Source of the DNA: Paenibacillus herberti
Lineage (GTDB): Bacteria; Bacillota; Bacilli; Paenibacillales; Paenibacillaceae
Length of the DNA: 64,000 nucleotides
NCBI RefSeq assembly: GCF_002233675.1
Contig: NZ_NMUQ01000001.1
Location: forward strand, 127,021 to 191,020
Direction: 5' to 3'
A program made the position numbers and the translations under genes. This document shows, in pieces, positions 54,056 to 62,685 of the stretch. A model generated the notes under the pieces. It ran no database searches. It saw nothing but the letters and a program-made list of their open reading frames with translations, and was not told the origin of the DNA. Each line of letters opens with the position of its first letter. The first letter of the stretch is position 1.

Positions 54056-54454
54056 ATGGAATACTCAACTTTCGGAAGACATGTTGCGGTTGATGCTTGG
54101 GGAGTAGATTTCGAACTCATTAACAATGCAGAGTTTCTGCAAGCCCACATGGTAGAGGCTGCAGAAGCATGCGGCGCATCTGTACTCTCAGTTCAAGCCC
54201 AGCAATTCGAGCCACAAGGCGCAACGGTACTGGTGCTCTTGTCAGAGAGTCATCTCTCGATTCACACGTATCCAGAAAGAGGCTTTGCCGCACTTGATTG
54301 TTACACCTGCGGCGAGACGGTGGATCCGCAGCTGGCGATTGACTATATGCTCGCTGTTCTCAAACCTAAAACGACTCACGCCAAGAAGCTTATCCGCGGC
54401 ATGGGAGAGCTTCAGGTAGTAGAACCGGAAATGAAAGCAACTGAACTGGTTTAA
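54056..54454 (+). CDS. speD: S-adenosylmethionine decarboxylase proenzyme (prokaryotic class 1B)
   Basis: Makes decarboxylated SAM, the aminopropyl donor for spermidine. 132 aa. The proenzyme cleaves itself at LLSE-SHLSIHTYPE; the cut falls between E64 and S65, and the serine becomes the pyruvoyl group. The proton donor histidine (H70) and catalytic Cys in CYTCG (C85) are present. The start GRHVAVDAWG is typical. AGGAAGGGGG ribosome site, possibly masked by leader pairing. A strong terminator follows. No speE (spermidine synthase) is adjacent. Confidence 0.96.
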   Translation: MEYSTFGRHVAVDAWGVDFELINNAEFLQAHMVEAAEACGASVLSVQAQQFEPQGATVLVLLSESHLSIHTYPERGFAALDCYTCGETVDPQLAIDYMLAVLKPKTTHAKKLIRGMGELQVVEPEMKATELV

Positions 54455-54472
54455 TAGCCGGGACTCTGTACA

Positions 54473-54506
54473 AATAACCATGGAACGTTCCATGGTTATT
54501 TTTTTT
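54473..54506 (+). terminator. terminator after speD
   Basis: A perfect palindrome (AATAACCATGGAAC and complement) followed by TTTTTT. Confidence 0.9.
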
Positions 54507-54648
54507 AGCCTGTGACAAATTCCAACTGTGGAATAGAAAGCCAACACGGGGTCAACACTATTTCATAGACCATACATGAAGGCTGTCCAGCAAGGAAAAG
54601 GCCTTCAACAATCCGTCATAAATCGCTTAAATCGGGCTTATCGAACTA

Positions 54649-54657
54649 TGCTATACT
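54649..54657 (+). promoter_or_regulatory. extended -10 promoter of the heme operon
   Basis: TGCTATACT fits TGnTATAAT closely, 66 nt before hemA. I looked for a PerR box (TTATAATTATTATAA), known before hemA in B. subtilis, and did not find one. Confidence 0.5.
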
Positions 54658-54722
54658 AGTGAACGAACCTTTTGTACGCGTTTTTTTGTTTGGAATTTTC
54701 TTGTGGAAGGCGGTGATGTCAC

Positions 54723-56090
54723 ATGCATATTGTTGTGGTCGGTCTCAATTATCGGACATCTCCAGTTGAGGTGCGCGAAAACTTCGCGATCTCGGACGAG
54801 GAACTGCCGCGCGCAGTAGAAGCGCTCAAGGCGACCCCAAGCATTCTTGAATGTGTCATCGTCGCGACCTGCAACCGAACGGAAATTTATGCGGTCGTTG
54901 ACCGGCATCAACTTTGCGCCCACCATATCCGCACGTTCATGGAGCAGTGGTTCCGTTTGCCACGGCAGGAATTTACAAATCATTTATATATGTACGAAGA
55001 CGATCAGGCCATCGAGCATCTATTCCGCGTTACAAGCGGTCTGGACTCTATGGTTATCGGTGAGACTCAGATTCTGGGGCAGGTGCGCAGTGCATGGCTG
55101 CTTTCCCAGCAGAAGCGGGCCACCGGTACGATTTTCAACATGCTGTTCAAACAGGCGGTTACGCTCGCCAAAACAGCTCACTCCGAAACGTCGATCGGCG
55201 AGTCCGCCGTGTCGGTGAGTTATGCGGCAGTTGAGCTTGGCAAGCGTATTTTCGGCCAGTTCAATCGCAAGACGGTTATGATTATCGGCGCGGGCAAGAT
55301 GAGCGAACTTACCGCCAAGCATCTGTATGCAAACGGTGCTGACCGAGTGCTCGTCGTCAATCGAACCTTTGAGCGAGCTTCGGAACTAGCTGAGAAGTTC
55401 AACGGCATTCCATGCTCGATGGAAGAGGCGGAGCGTAAGCTGCATGAGGCTGATATTATTATCAGCTCTACGGGGGCTTCTGGTTATGTACTACGTCGCG
55501 ATCAGGTCGCTGCCGCTATGCAGCGCCGCCGCTCGCGGCCGATGTTCATGATCGATATCGCAGTTCCGCGCGATCTGGATCCGGCAATCGCTTCGGTAGA
55601 TAATGTGTTTCTTTATGATATTGACGACCTGGAGGGAATTGTGGAAATGAATCTGGAGCATCGCCGCCAGGAGGCGGAGAAGATAGAAACCATGATTGCT
55701 TCCACGCTGGACGAGTTCCACCAGTGGTACCGCACGCTTGGTGTCGTACCGCTTATCCGTTCCCTCCAGGAGAAGGCGGATGATATTCACCGCCAGACGA
55801 TGGACAGTTTATCCAAAAAGCTGCCTGGCTTGGATGAGCGGGAGCTCAAGGTGATTCAAAAGCTGACCAAGAGCATGCTGAATCAAATGGTTCAAGATCC
55901 GATCCACGGCATCAAAGAGCTTGCAGGTGAGAAAAAAGCGGACGAGGCAATGGAATTATTCGCTAAGCTGTTTGACCTGCAGGAGCAGCCCTCGGAGCCA
56001 AAAGGCGCAGCCAAAGGGGAGACTCTATCTGCCAAACCTGGCAGCGTACAACCTCTAGCCAAGTCTACTCTGGCGGTCGCAGCTCCTTAA
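54723..56090 (+). CDS. hemA: glutamyl-tRNA reductase
   Basis: First committed step of C5-pathway tetrapyrrole synthesis: Glu-tRNA to glutamate-1-semialdehyde, with NADPH. 455 aa. The catalytic C50 lies in VATCNRTEIYAV; HLFRVTSGLDSMVIGETQILGQ and the NADPH loop MIIGAGKMSELTAKHL follow; a helical dimerisation domain occupies the C terminus. The last ~35 residues are a Pro/Ala/Lys-rich tail. GAAGGCGGTG precedes the ATG. First gene of the heme operon. Confidence 0.97.
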   Translation: MHIVVVGLNYRTSPVEVRENFAISDEELPRAVEALKATPSILECVIVATCNRTEIYAVVDRHQLCAHHIRTFMEQWFRLPRQEFTNHLYMYEDDQAIEHLFRVTSGLDSMVIGETQILGQVRSAWLLSQQKRATGTIFNMLFKQAVTLAKTAHSETSIGESAVSVSYAAVELGKRIFGQFNRKTVMIIGAGKMSELTAKHLYANGADRVLVVNRTFERASELAEKFNGIPCSMEEAERKLHEADIIISSTGASGYVLRRDQVAAAMQRRRSRPMFMIDIAVPRDLDPAIASVDNVFLYDIDDLEGIVEMNLEHRRQEAEKIETMIASTLDEFHQWYRTLGVVPLIRSLQEKADDIHRQTMDSLSKKLPGLDERELKVIQKLTKSMLNQMVQDPIHGIKELAGEKKADEAMELFAKLFDLQEQPSEPKGAAKGETLSAKPGSVQPLAKSTLAVAAP

Positions 56091-56147
56091 GTATTATCGA
56101 CCGCACCCGAGGTCCAGCCCTGCATCTTTATCGGACAGGAGGGCGCC

Positions 56148-56969
56148 ATGGATACCACATATTGGTTATATGATATGATTTTGTATATATACGCCCTGGG
56201 CCTTCTGTTTTACTTCTCTGACTTCGTGGATGCGAACCGGAGAGCGAAGCGGATGGGTGCAGGGCTGCTTGTGTTCGTATGGATGCTGCAGACAGGCTTT
56301 GTATTGAGTCGGATCTGGGGACATATGGACATGTCGCTATTTTCGCGATTTGAATATTGGCTAGGTGTGTCTTGGCTGCTGCTTACCGCATCTCTAGTCA
56401 TAAGCCGCTTTTTCCGGATCGAATTTATCGTTTTCCTCGTCAATCTGATCGGTTTCAGCGTTCTCGCGCTCAATCTGTTCAGCAATCCGAACTCTGAAAT
56501 TCCGCTCGAGCCGTGGAAGCTGGCCCAAGAGCTGCTTATTTTACATATCAGCCTTGTGCTTTGTTCCTTCGCGGTGTTGGCGATCGCGGCCGTATTTTCC
56601 GGTATGTACCTGTTTCTCCACAGCAGGCTTAAGTCTCGCAAATGGAGCCGCTCTATGGCCAGGCTGCCGAGTCTAGACCAGCTTGATCGCTTTTCCTATC
56701 GGCTGGTGCTGATTGGTGTGCCGCTGCTAGCCCTGTCCTTATCCGTTGCTGTTTCCTCAGTCATTGTGGAAGATCGCTTAAATTATCTGCTCGACTGGAA
56801 AGTAATCACTTCTTTCGGAGCATTGATCATGTACGGATTTTATCTGTTCAAAAGAGTAGTCCAGCACAAGCCGGGCATGGAGGCAGCGCGCTGGAATCTG
56901 ATCTGCTTCGCGCTTCTCGTTTTGAATACGTTGATTAATCCGGCTTCGAATTTTCATCGCTGGTCCTGA
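56148..56969 (+). CDS. hemX: HemX-type cytochrome assembly membrane protein (CcsA family)
   Basis: 273 aa with eight hydrophobic segments. The CcsA/HemX family is shown by WMLQTGFVLSRIW, HISLVLCSFAVLAIAAVFSGMYLFL and the late SFGALIMYGFYLFKR block. In B. subtilis HemX lowers the amount of HemA protein. It lacks the tryptophan-rich WWD motif of full cytochrome c synthases. GACAGGAGG-type ribosome site. Second gene, 57 nt after hemA. Confidence 0.9.
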   Translation: MDTTYWLYDMILYIYALGLLFYFSDFVDANRRAKRMGAGLLVFVWMLQTGFVLSRIWGHMDMSLFSRFEYWLGVSWLLLTASLVISRFFRIEFIVFLVNLIGFSVLALNLFSNPNSEIPLEPWKLAQELLILHISLVLCSFAVLAIAAVFSGMYLFLHSRLKSRKWSRSMARLPSLDQLDRFSYRLVLIGVPLLALSLSVAVSSVIVEDRLNYLLDWKVITSFGALIMYGFYLFKRVVQHKPGMEAARWNLICFALLVLNTLINPASNFHRWS

Positions 56970-56993
56970 TGCTTGTGCTAGGAGGTCGCCTTG

Positions 56994-57614
56994 ATGAATG
57001 GTTATCCCGTGGTGCTTCGCTTAAAGGGCAGGCGCTGCTTGATTGCGGGTGGAGGGCCGATTGCCGAGCGCAAGGCGCTGGGCTTGCTGGACGGAGGAGC
57101 GGATCAATTGACCGTTATCAGTCCATCTTTCACACCGCAGCTATTGCAGCTGGCTAATGAGGGGCGGCTTGAGCTAATCCAGAGAGAGTACCAATCCGGA
57201 GACGCTGGAGGCCAATTCCTGATCATTGCCGCTACAGGAGATATGGCTATTAATGGGCAAATTGGGCTTGAGGCGGAGGAAGCAAGCGCGCTGTTCAACG
57301 ATGCTTCGAACGCAGAGCTCAGTGCTTTTGCCACCTCGGCTGCAGTCCGACAAGGCAACCTGCTCCTGTCGGTTAACACAGGAGGCGAGGCTCCGGCGCT
57401 CTCGGCCGTGCTGCGCGAGGAGCTGGCGCAGCTTTACGGCAGTTCGCGGTACGCGGAAGCGGCTGCCCTGCTGGGCGAGCTGCGCCGTTTGCTCGCCGCC
57501 GAGGAACGGCCGGCGGCCGAGCGTCGAGAGAGGCTTCGCCTCGAGGCACAGCGCCTGGCCCACTGGGCTGCCGCTGATCGGCAGCGTTCCGCAGAGCGGA
57601 CGGATCGCTTATGA
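56994..57614 (+). CDS. precorrin-2 dehydrogenase (Met8/SirC-like)
   Basis: 206 aa. Oxidises precorrin-2 to sirohydrochlorin with NAD in siroheme synthesis. The NAD-binding loop CLIAGGGPIAERKALGLLDGGA sits at the N terminus, followed by FNDASNAELSAFATSAAVRQGNLLLSVNTGGEAPALS, the Met8/CysG central region. GGAGG lies 8 nt before ATG 56994 (TTG at 56991 also possible). Not part of hemAXCDBL in B. subtilis, where this function (YlnF) is elsewhere; its place here links siroheme to the heme operon. Whether it also inserts iron is unknown. Confidence 0.88.
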   Translation: MNGYPVVLRLKGRRCLIAGGGPIAERKALGLLDGGADQLTVISPSFTPQLLQLANEGRLELIQREYQSGDAGGQFLIIAATGDMAINGQIGLEAEEASALFNDASNAELSAFATSAAVRQGNLLLSVNTGGEAPALSAVLREELAQLYGSSRYAEAAALLGELRRLLAAEERPAAERRERLRLEAQRLAHWAAADRQRSAERTDRL

Positions 57615-57685
57615 GGGATTATTTTAAACCGGCTAAGGAAGGCTTGGATGAATAGAAGTTCTCATAACTAGGAGGGAGCGACAAC

Positions 57686-58648
57686 ATGGGGCATAATTCG
57701 ACGGGTGGGCGCGTGATCGTTGTCGGCACACGCCAAAGCGCACTTGCGCTTACTCAGACCGGTCATGTCATCGATGCGCTTAAGCAGCTATGCCAGCATC
57801 ATGGTTTCAGCCATACGTTCGAGATCCGCAAAATTGTCACCAAGGGAGATCGGATTCTCGATGTGACTTTGTCCAAGGTAGGCGGCAAAGGCCTGTTCGT
57901 CAAGGAAATTGAGCAGGCGCTGCTAGACGGAGAGATCGATTTGGCTGTGCACAGCATGAAAGACATGCCTTCCGAGCTACCGGATGGTCTGCTGAATGGC
58001 GCGGTGCCAAAACGCGAGGATCCACGGGACTGCCTTATTACTCGTAACGGCGGCGGAATCGAAGACTTGCCGAGAGGGGCTTCGGTTGGGACGAGCAGTC
58101 TGCGGCGGGCGAGCCAGCTCAAGGCTTATCGGCCAGACTTGGAAATCCGCTCGATTCGCGGCAATATCGATTCTCGCATACGCAAGCTGGAGACGGAAGG
58201 GCTGGATGCTATCGTTTTGGCAACTGCAGGCCTGAAGCGGATGGGCTGGGAGGAGCGGATCAGCTCTCCGGTTGGTGTCGATATTTGTATTCCTGCTGTT
58301 GGGCAGGGAGCGCTCGGTATCGAATGTCGCGAGGGTGATGCTGAAGTTCGTGCGCTGCTGGCGTTGCTCAACGATTCGGATACGGAGCAAACGGTTGCGG
58401 CCGAGCGGACGTTTCTCGCAGCGCTCAACGGAGGCTGCCAGATTCCGATCGGCGCTTATGCGGTCATTACCGACCGAGATACAAACGGCCTGACATTCAT
58501 GCTGACGGGCATGGTAGGATCGCCGGATGGTAGTACCATTCTTAAGGAGATCCGCAGCGGACGGGATCCGCAGCAGTTGGGCCTGGAAGTAGCGCAAGCG
58601 CTGCGCGACCAAGGAGCAGACCGCATTTTAGCGGATATCGGAGGCTAA
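57686..58648 (+). CDS. hemC: hydroxymethylbilane synthase (porphobilinogen deaminase)
   Basis: Polymerises four porphobilinogens to hydroxymethylbilane. 320 aa. Motifs: VVGTRQSALALTQT, VGGKGLFVKEIEQALLDGEIDLAVHSMKDMP, GTSSLRRASQL, RGNIDSRIRKLE, and the dipyrromethane-cofactor cysteine C251 in LNGGCQIPIGAY. GGAGGG ribosome site. Ends one base before the next start. Confidence 0.97.
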   Translation: MGHNSTGGRVIVVGTRQSALALTQTGHVIDALKQLCQHHGFSHTFEIRKIVTKGDRILDVTLSKVGGKGLFVKEIEQALLDGEIDLAVHSMKDMPSELPDGLLNGAVPKREDPRDCLITRNGGGIEDLPRGASVGTSSLRRASQLKAYRPDLEIRSIRGNIDSRIRKLETEGLDAIVLATAGLKRMGWEERISSPVGVDICIPAVGQGALGIECREGDAEVRALLALLNDSDTEQTVAAERTFLAALNGGCQIPIGAYAVITDRDTNGLTFMLTGMVGSPDGSTILKEIRSGRDPQQLGLEVAQALRDQGADRILADIGG

Positions 58649-58649
58649 C

Positions 58650-60215
58650 ATGTCGAAGGGGATTGTTTATTTAGTGGGCGCGGGGCCGGGAGACCCTAAG
58701 CTCATTACTGTACGCGGCATGGAGCTGCTCTCCCGCAGCGATGTAATCGTTTATGACCGGTTAGCAAGCCCTAGATTGCTGCGCAAGCTGAAGCCAGGCG
58801 CGGAGAAAATCTATGTGGGCAAGCTGCCGGACCGCCACACCATGAAACAAGAAGAGATCAATCAGCTGCTCGTGGATCTTGCTCTGCAAGGCAAAACGGT
58901 CACCCGCCTCAAAGGTGGCGATCCCACCATATTCGGCCGTGTTGGTGAGGAAGCGGGTTTGCTTGCCGAGCATGACATTCCGTTTGAGATCGTACCGGGT
59001 ATAACTTCGGCGATCGCTGTTCCGGCGTATGCTGGCATGCCGGTGACTCATCGCGACCATGCCTCTTCTTTTTCCGTCATTACGGGACATGAGAGCCCTG
59101 ACAAGCTTGACCAGGTCATCGATTGGGACAAGGTGACGAATGCGACTGGAACACTGCTGTTCTTGATGGGCGTCGCCAAAATTGGCCACATAAGCGGTCA
59201 GCTCATCAAACATGGCCGCCCTCAAGAGACGCCGGTGGCGCTAGTACGCTGGGGGACGAGGCCGGAGCAGCAGACGTTGACCGGGACGCTCGGTGACATC
59301 GCAGAGAAGGTGGAGGCGGCAGGTTTCATGCCGCCGGCTGTGATCATCGTCGGCGAAGTCGTCAAACAGCGGGAAATGCTGCAATGGTATGAGCGCAAGC
59401 CGCTTTTTGGATGCAGAGTGTTAGTTACTCGCTCACGTGATCAGGCCAGTACGCTTTCGGATCTGATCGAAGAGATGGGCGGCGAGCCCTGCGAGTACCC
59501 GGTGATTGAAACGAGAGCTTGCCCCGATGACTCCCTGTCTGCCGTAATGGAAGCTGCCCCTTCTTATGACTGGATGTTTTTCACCAGCGTTAACGGAGTG
59601 GAGTATTTCTTCCACCAGTTAGCGGAAGCGGGCTATGATATTCGTCGTTTCCATCGGGCCCGGATTGCAGCAGTCGGACCCAAAACGAGAGATGCGCTAC
59701 AGGCGCGCGGCCTTCAAGCCGAGACGCTGCCCGGCTCATTCCAGGCGGAGGGCATGCTGGAGCATCTGGCGCCGCTGCTCTTGCCGGGACAGCGCGCGCT
59801 GTTTGTACGAGGCGCGCTGGCGCGTGATACGCTGCTGCAGGATTTCGAGCAGCGCGGTATGGAAGCCGATACTTTGACGGTGTATGATACGCTGCTCCCC
59901 GAGCAGCAGGACGAGTACGCGCTGGAATGCATTCGCGAAGGGCGCGTTCAAGCCATCACCTTTACGAGTTCGTCGACGGTGACCAATCTGCTGGAGATGT
60001 TGCGGCGCGCAGGCGAGCATGATCCTCTGCGATTGCTTATCGGTTGCGAGATTGCCTGCATCGGACCCATTACCGCGCGGACTGCCCGCGAGGCAGGCTT
60101 GGAGCCGACCGTGCTCTCACAGGAGGCGACGATGGAATCGCTCGCCGCCGCGTTGGCGGAGCGGATGGCACTTCGCCGGTTGGAACAGCAGACCGACCGG
60201 CCATTAACGATTTAG
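58650..60215 (+). CDS. cobA-hemD: fused uroporphyrinogen-III C-methyltransferase and uroporphyrinogen-III synthase
   Basis: 521 aa in two parts. Residues 1-245 are the SUMT methyltransferase (VYLVGAGPGDPKLIT, LKGGDPTIFGRVGEEA, VPGITSAIAVPAYAGMPVTHR), which makes precorrin-2 from uroporphyrinogen III. From about 255 the HemD domain follows (GCRVLVTRSRDQASTLSDLI, WMFFTSVNGVEYFF, ITFTSSSTVTNLLE), which cyclises hydroxymethylbilane. The fusion joins the common intermediate to the siroheme branch; it is known in clostridia and some Bacillales. A hairpin (ACGGCGGC/GCCGCCGT, 60225-60248) with TTTTC follows. Confidence 0.95.
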   Translation: MSKGIVYLVGAGPGDPKLITVRGMELLSRSDVIVYDRLASPRLLRKLKPGAEKIYVGKLPDRHTMKQEEINQLLVDLALQGKTVTRLKGGDPTIFGRVGEEAGLLAEHDIPFEIVPGITSAIAVPAYAGMPVTHRDHASSFSVITGHESPDKLDQVIDWDKVTNATGTLLFLMGVAKIGHISGQLIKHGRPQETPVALVRWGTRPEQQTLTGTLGDIAEKVEAAGFMPPAVIIVGEVVKQREMLQWYERKPLFGCRVLVTRSRDQASTLSDLIEEMGGEPCEYPVIETRACPDDSLSAVMEAAPSYDWMFFTSVNGVEYFFHQLAEAGYDIRRFHRARIAAVGPKTRDALQARGLQAETLPGSFQAEGMLEHLAPLLLPGQRALFVRGALARDTLLQDFEQRGMEADTLTVYDTLLPEQQDEYALECIREGRVQAITFTSSSTVTNLLEMLRRAGEHDPLRLLIGCEIACIGPITARTAREAGLEPTVLSQEATMESLAAALAERMALRRLEQQTDRPLTI

Positions 60216-60222
60216 TCCGCGT

Positions 60223-60256
60223 GAACGGCGGCGGCCACTTGCCGCCGTCGTTTTCA
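60223..60256 (+). terminator. hairpin inside the heme operon
   Basis: ACGGCGGC, 8-nt loop, GCCGCCGT, CGTTTTC. Short T run, likely partial attenuation before hemB. Confidence 0.5.
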
Positions 60257-60354
60257 TTAGGCTATCTAAGATGAACAAGAGAAGCGAACACTACTCCGTT
60301 CCTGCAAGCGCCAATCGGCGCTTAGCCTGATATTTTGACAAGGAGGCTGTACCC

Positions 60355-61359
60355 ATGACTTATCCTCTCGTACGTCACCGCCGTCTGCGCCGCACATCCG
60401 TGCTGCGCTCCATGGTGCGGGAAACGATTCTGACAGCAAGCGACTTCATCTATCCGGTCTATGTTACCCATGGCGAGAACAAGGTGGAGGAAATCTCCTC
60501 TATGCCAGGTGTATACCGTTATACGTTGGACCATCTAGAGGCGGAAATCCGCGACATCGTCGCTCACGGTATTCCGTCTATCATGCTGTTCGGCATTCCG
60601 GAGCATAAGGACGAGGTTGGAACGTCGGCCTATGACAGCAACGGAATCGTGCAGCAAGCGACGCGCCGGATTAAGGAATGGGCGCCGGAGTTGATCGTTA
60701 TGGCTGACACCTGTCTTTGCCAATTCACGGACCATGGCCATTGCGGAGTTGTAAAAAAGAACGAGCATACAGGAGAAGCCCAGGTGGACAATGATCCATC
60801 GCTTGAGCTGCTTGTCCGCACTGCGGTGTCCCAGGCCCAGGCTGGCGCTGATGTGATCGCTCCTTCCAACATGATGGACGGTTTTGTCACTGGCATCCGT
60901 GCCGGGCTGGATGAAGCGGGCTACAGTGAAATTCCGATTCTGTCCTATTCGGTCAAATATGCGTCTGCCTATTACGGTCCTTTCCGCGAGGCGGCGAATT
61001 CCGCTCCTCAATATGGAGACCGCAAGTCATACCAGATGGACCCGGCTAACTTCCGGGAGGCGCTGCGCGAAGCGGAATCTGATGTGGCCGAAGGTGCGGA
61101 CATGCTGATGGTCAAGCCGGCGCTCGCTTATTTGGACGTCGTGCGTGCCTTGAAGGAAAACTTCGATCTTCCGCTTGTTGCCTATAACGTCAGCGGAGAA
61201 TACGCGATGGTCAAGGCGGCTGCTGCGAACGGCTGGGTTGATGAGCGCAAAATTGTGCTGGAAACGCTGCTCGGCATGAAGCGTGCTGGAGCGGATCTGA
61301 TCATAACGTACCACGCCAAGGATGCGGCGCGGTGGCTGCGGGAGGTGCAGAACGGATGA
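60355..61359 (+). CDS. hemB: delta-aminolevulinic acid dehydratase (porphobilinogen synthase)
   Basis: Condenses two 5-aminolevulinates to porphobilinogen. 334 aa. The start [18 protein letters not shown] is typical. [14 protein letters not shown] carries the three cysteines of the zinc-type active site; the two Schiff-base lysines lie in [15 protein letters not shown] and [20 protein letters not shown] precedes the ATG. Its stop overlaps hemL (ATGA). Confidence 0.97.
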   Translation: MTYPLVRHRRLRRTSVLRSMVRETILTASDFIYPVYVTHGENKVEEISSMPGVYRYTLDHLEAEIRDIVAHGIPSIMLFGIPEHKDEVGTSAYDSNGIVQQATRRIKEWAPELIVMADTCLCQFTDHGHCGVVKKNEHTGEAQVDNDPSLELLVRTAVSQAQAGADVIAPSNMMDGFVTGIRAGLDEAGYSEIPILSYSVKYASAYYGPFREAANSAPQYGDRKSYQMDPANFREALREAESDVAEGADMLMVKPALAYLDVVRALKENFDLPLVAYNVSGEYAMVKAAAANGWVDERKIVLETLLGMKRAGADLIITYHAKDAARWLREVQNG

Positions 61360-62681
61360 GCGAGCAGGAGCAAGCAAGGAACGAAGCCGTTTTTGGGCGG
61401 AAGGATGATACGCGGTCTAGGGCTGCTTTTGAGGAGGCCAAACGTTTCATTCCCGGCGGTGTGAACAGTCCGGTGCGCGCGTTCAAGTCGGTTGGGCTGA
61501 CACCAGCCTATATGGAGCGCGGCGAGGGGCCGATTGTATACGACATCGATGGCAATAAGTATATCGACTATATCGGCTCTTGGGGGCCGCTCATTCTCGG
61601 GCATGCTCATCCAGAAGTGGTCGAGGCGATCAAGCGCGTAGCCGAAAAAGGAACCAGCTTCGGCGCGCCGACGCTGATCGAGACTGAAATGGCCAAGCTC
61701 GTCTGCGAGCGTGTGCCTTCCTGCGACATCGTGCGCATGGTCAATAGCGGCACGGAAGCGACGATGAGCGCGCTGCGACTTGCGCGTGGGTATACGGGCC
61801 GCAGCAAGATTTTGAAATTCGAAGGCTCGTATCACGGCCATGCCGACAGCCTGCTCATTAAAGCGGGCTCCGGCGTAGCCACGCTTGGCTTGCCGGACAG
61901 CCCAGGCGTGCCGGAGACGGTCGCTGCGCATACGATTACGGTTCCTTATAATGATCTGGAGTCGGTGGAGCTGGCATTCGAGAAGTTCGGCGAGCAAATT
62001 GCCTGCATCATCGTTGAGCCAATCGCCGGCAATATGGGTGTCGTGCCGCCGCTGCCTGGCTTCTTGCAAGGACTGCGCGACGTGACTACGCAGTATGGCA
62101 GCCTTTTGATTTTTGATGAAGTGATGACTGGCTTCCGTGTTCACTACAACTGCGCGCAAGGGTTGTATGACATTACACCGGATTTGACCTGCCTCGGTAA
62201 AGTTATCGGCGGTGGGCTTCCGGTCGGAGCCTACGGCGGACGCCGCGATATTATGGAGCGTATGGCTCCAGCGGGACCGATTTATCAGGCGGGTACGCTT
62301 TCGGGCAATCCGCTGGCGATGACGGCGGGTTATACAACCCTCAGCCTGCTGACTCCAGAGACATATGAGCTGCTGGAGCGCCTCTCCGTGCGCTTGCAGG
62401 CAGGTTTTGAGGATAATGCACGTGAGCTTGGCATTCCGGTTACGATCAACCGTGTTGGTTCCATGGTATGTCCGTTCTTCAGCGAGACGCATGTGATCAA
62501 TTTTGATACGGCTCAGCTTAGCGATCTCGGTCGGTTCCGCGCTTATTTTGGCTCCATGCTCCAGCTTGGAGTGAGCATTGCTCCTTCGCAATATGAGGGT
62601 ATGTTCGTGTCAGCGGCACATACGCCAGAGCTGATTGACCGTACGATCGAGGCGAACCGCGAAGCGCTGAGACGACTGTAG
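61356..62681 (+). CDS. hemL: glutamate-1-semialdehyde 2,1-aminomutase
   Basis: PLP enzyme that converts glutamate-1-semialdehyde to 5-aminolevulinate. 441 aa from the ATG in the hemB overlap (GGGAGGTG upstream). Motifs: [64 protein letters not shown], and the PLP lysine in [17 protein letters not shown] (about K282). An N-terminal extension of about 15 residues compared with E. coli HemL. Last heme gene; the next gene starts 4 nt later. Confidence 0.97.
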   Translation: MSEQEQARNEAVFGRKDDTRSRAAFEEAKRFIPGGVNSPVRAFKSVGLTPAYMERGEGPIVYDIDGNKYIDYIGSWGPLILGHAHPEVVEAIKRVAEKGTSFGAPTLIETEMAKLVCERVPSCDIVRMVNSGTEATMSALRLARGYTGRSKILKFEGSYHGHADSLLIKAGSGVATLGLPDSPGVPETVAAHTITVPYNDLESVELAFEKFGEQIACIIVEPIAGNMGVVPPLPGFLQGLRDVTTQYGSLLIFDEVMTGFRVHYNCAQGLYDITPDLTCLGKVIGGGLPVGAYGGRRDIMERMAPAGPIYQAGTLSGNPLAMTAGYTTLSLLTPETYELLERLSVRLQAGFEDNARELGIPVTINRVGSMVCPFFSETHVINFDTAQLSDLGRFRAYFGSMLQLGVSIAPSQYEGMFVSAAHTPELIDRTIEANREALRRL

Positions 62682-62685
62682 CCGC

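Noticed and set aside
54507-54722. PerR box or T-box leader before hemA
   Set aside because: No TTATAATTATTATAA-like site and no T-box core sequence found.
61182-62591. Minus-strand open frame of 469 codons opposite hemL/hemB
   Set aside because: Overlaps two clearly real genes and has no coding signature of its own.
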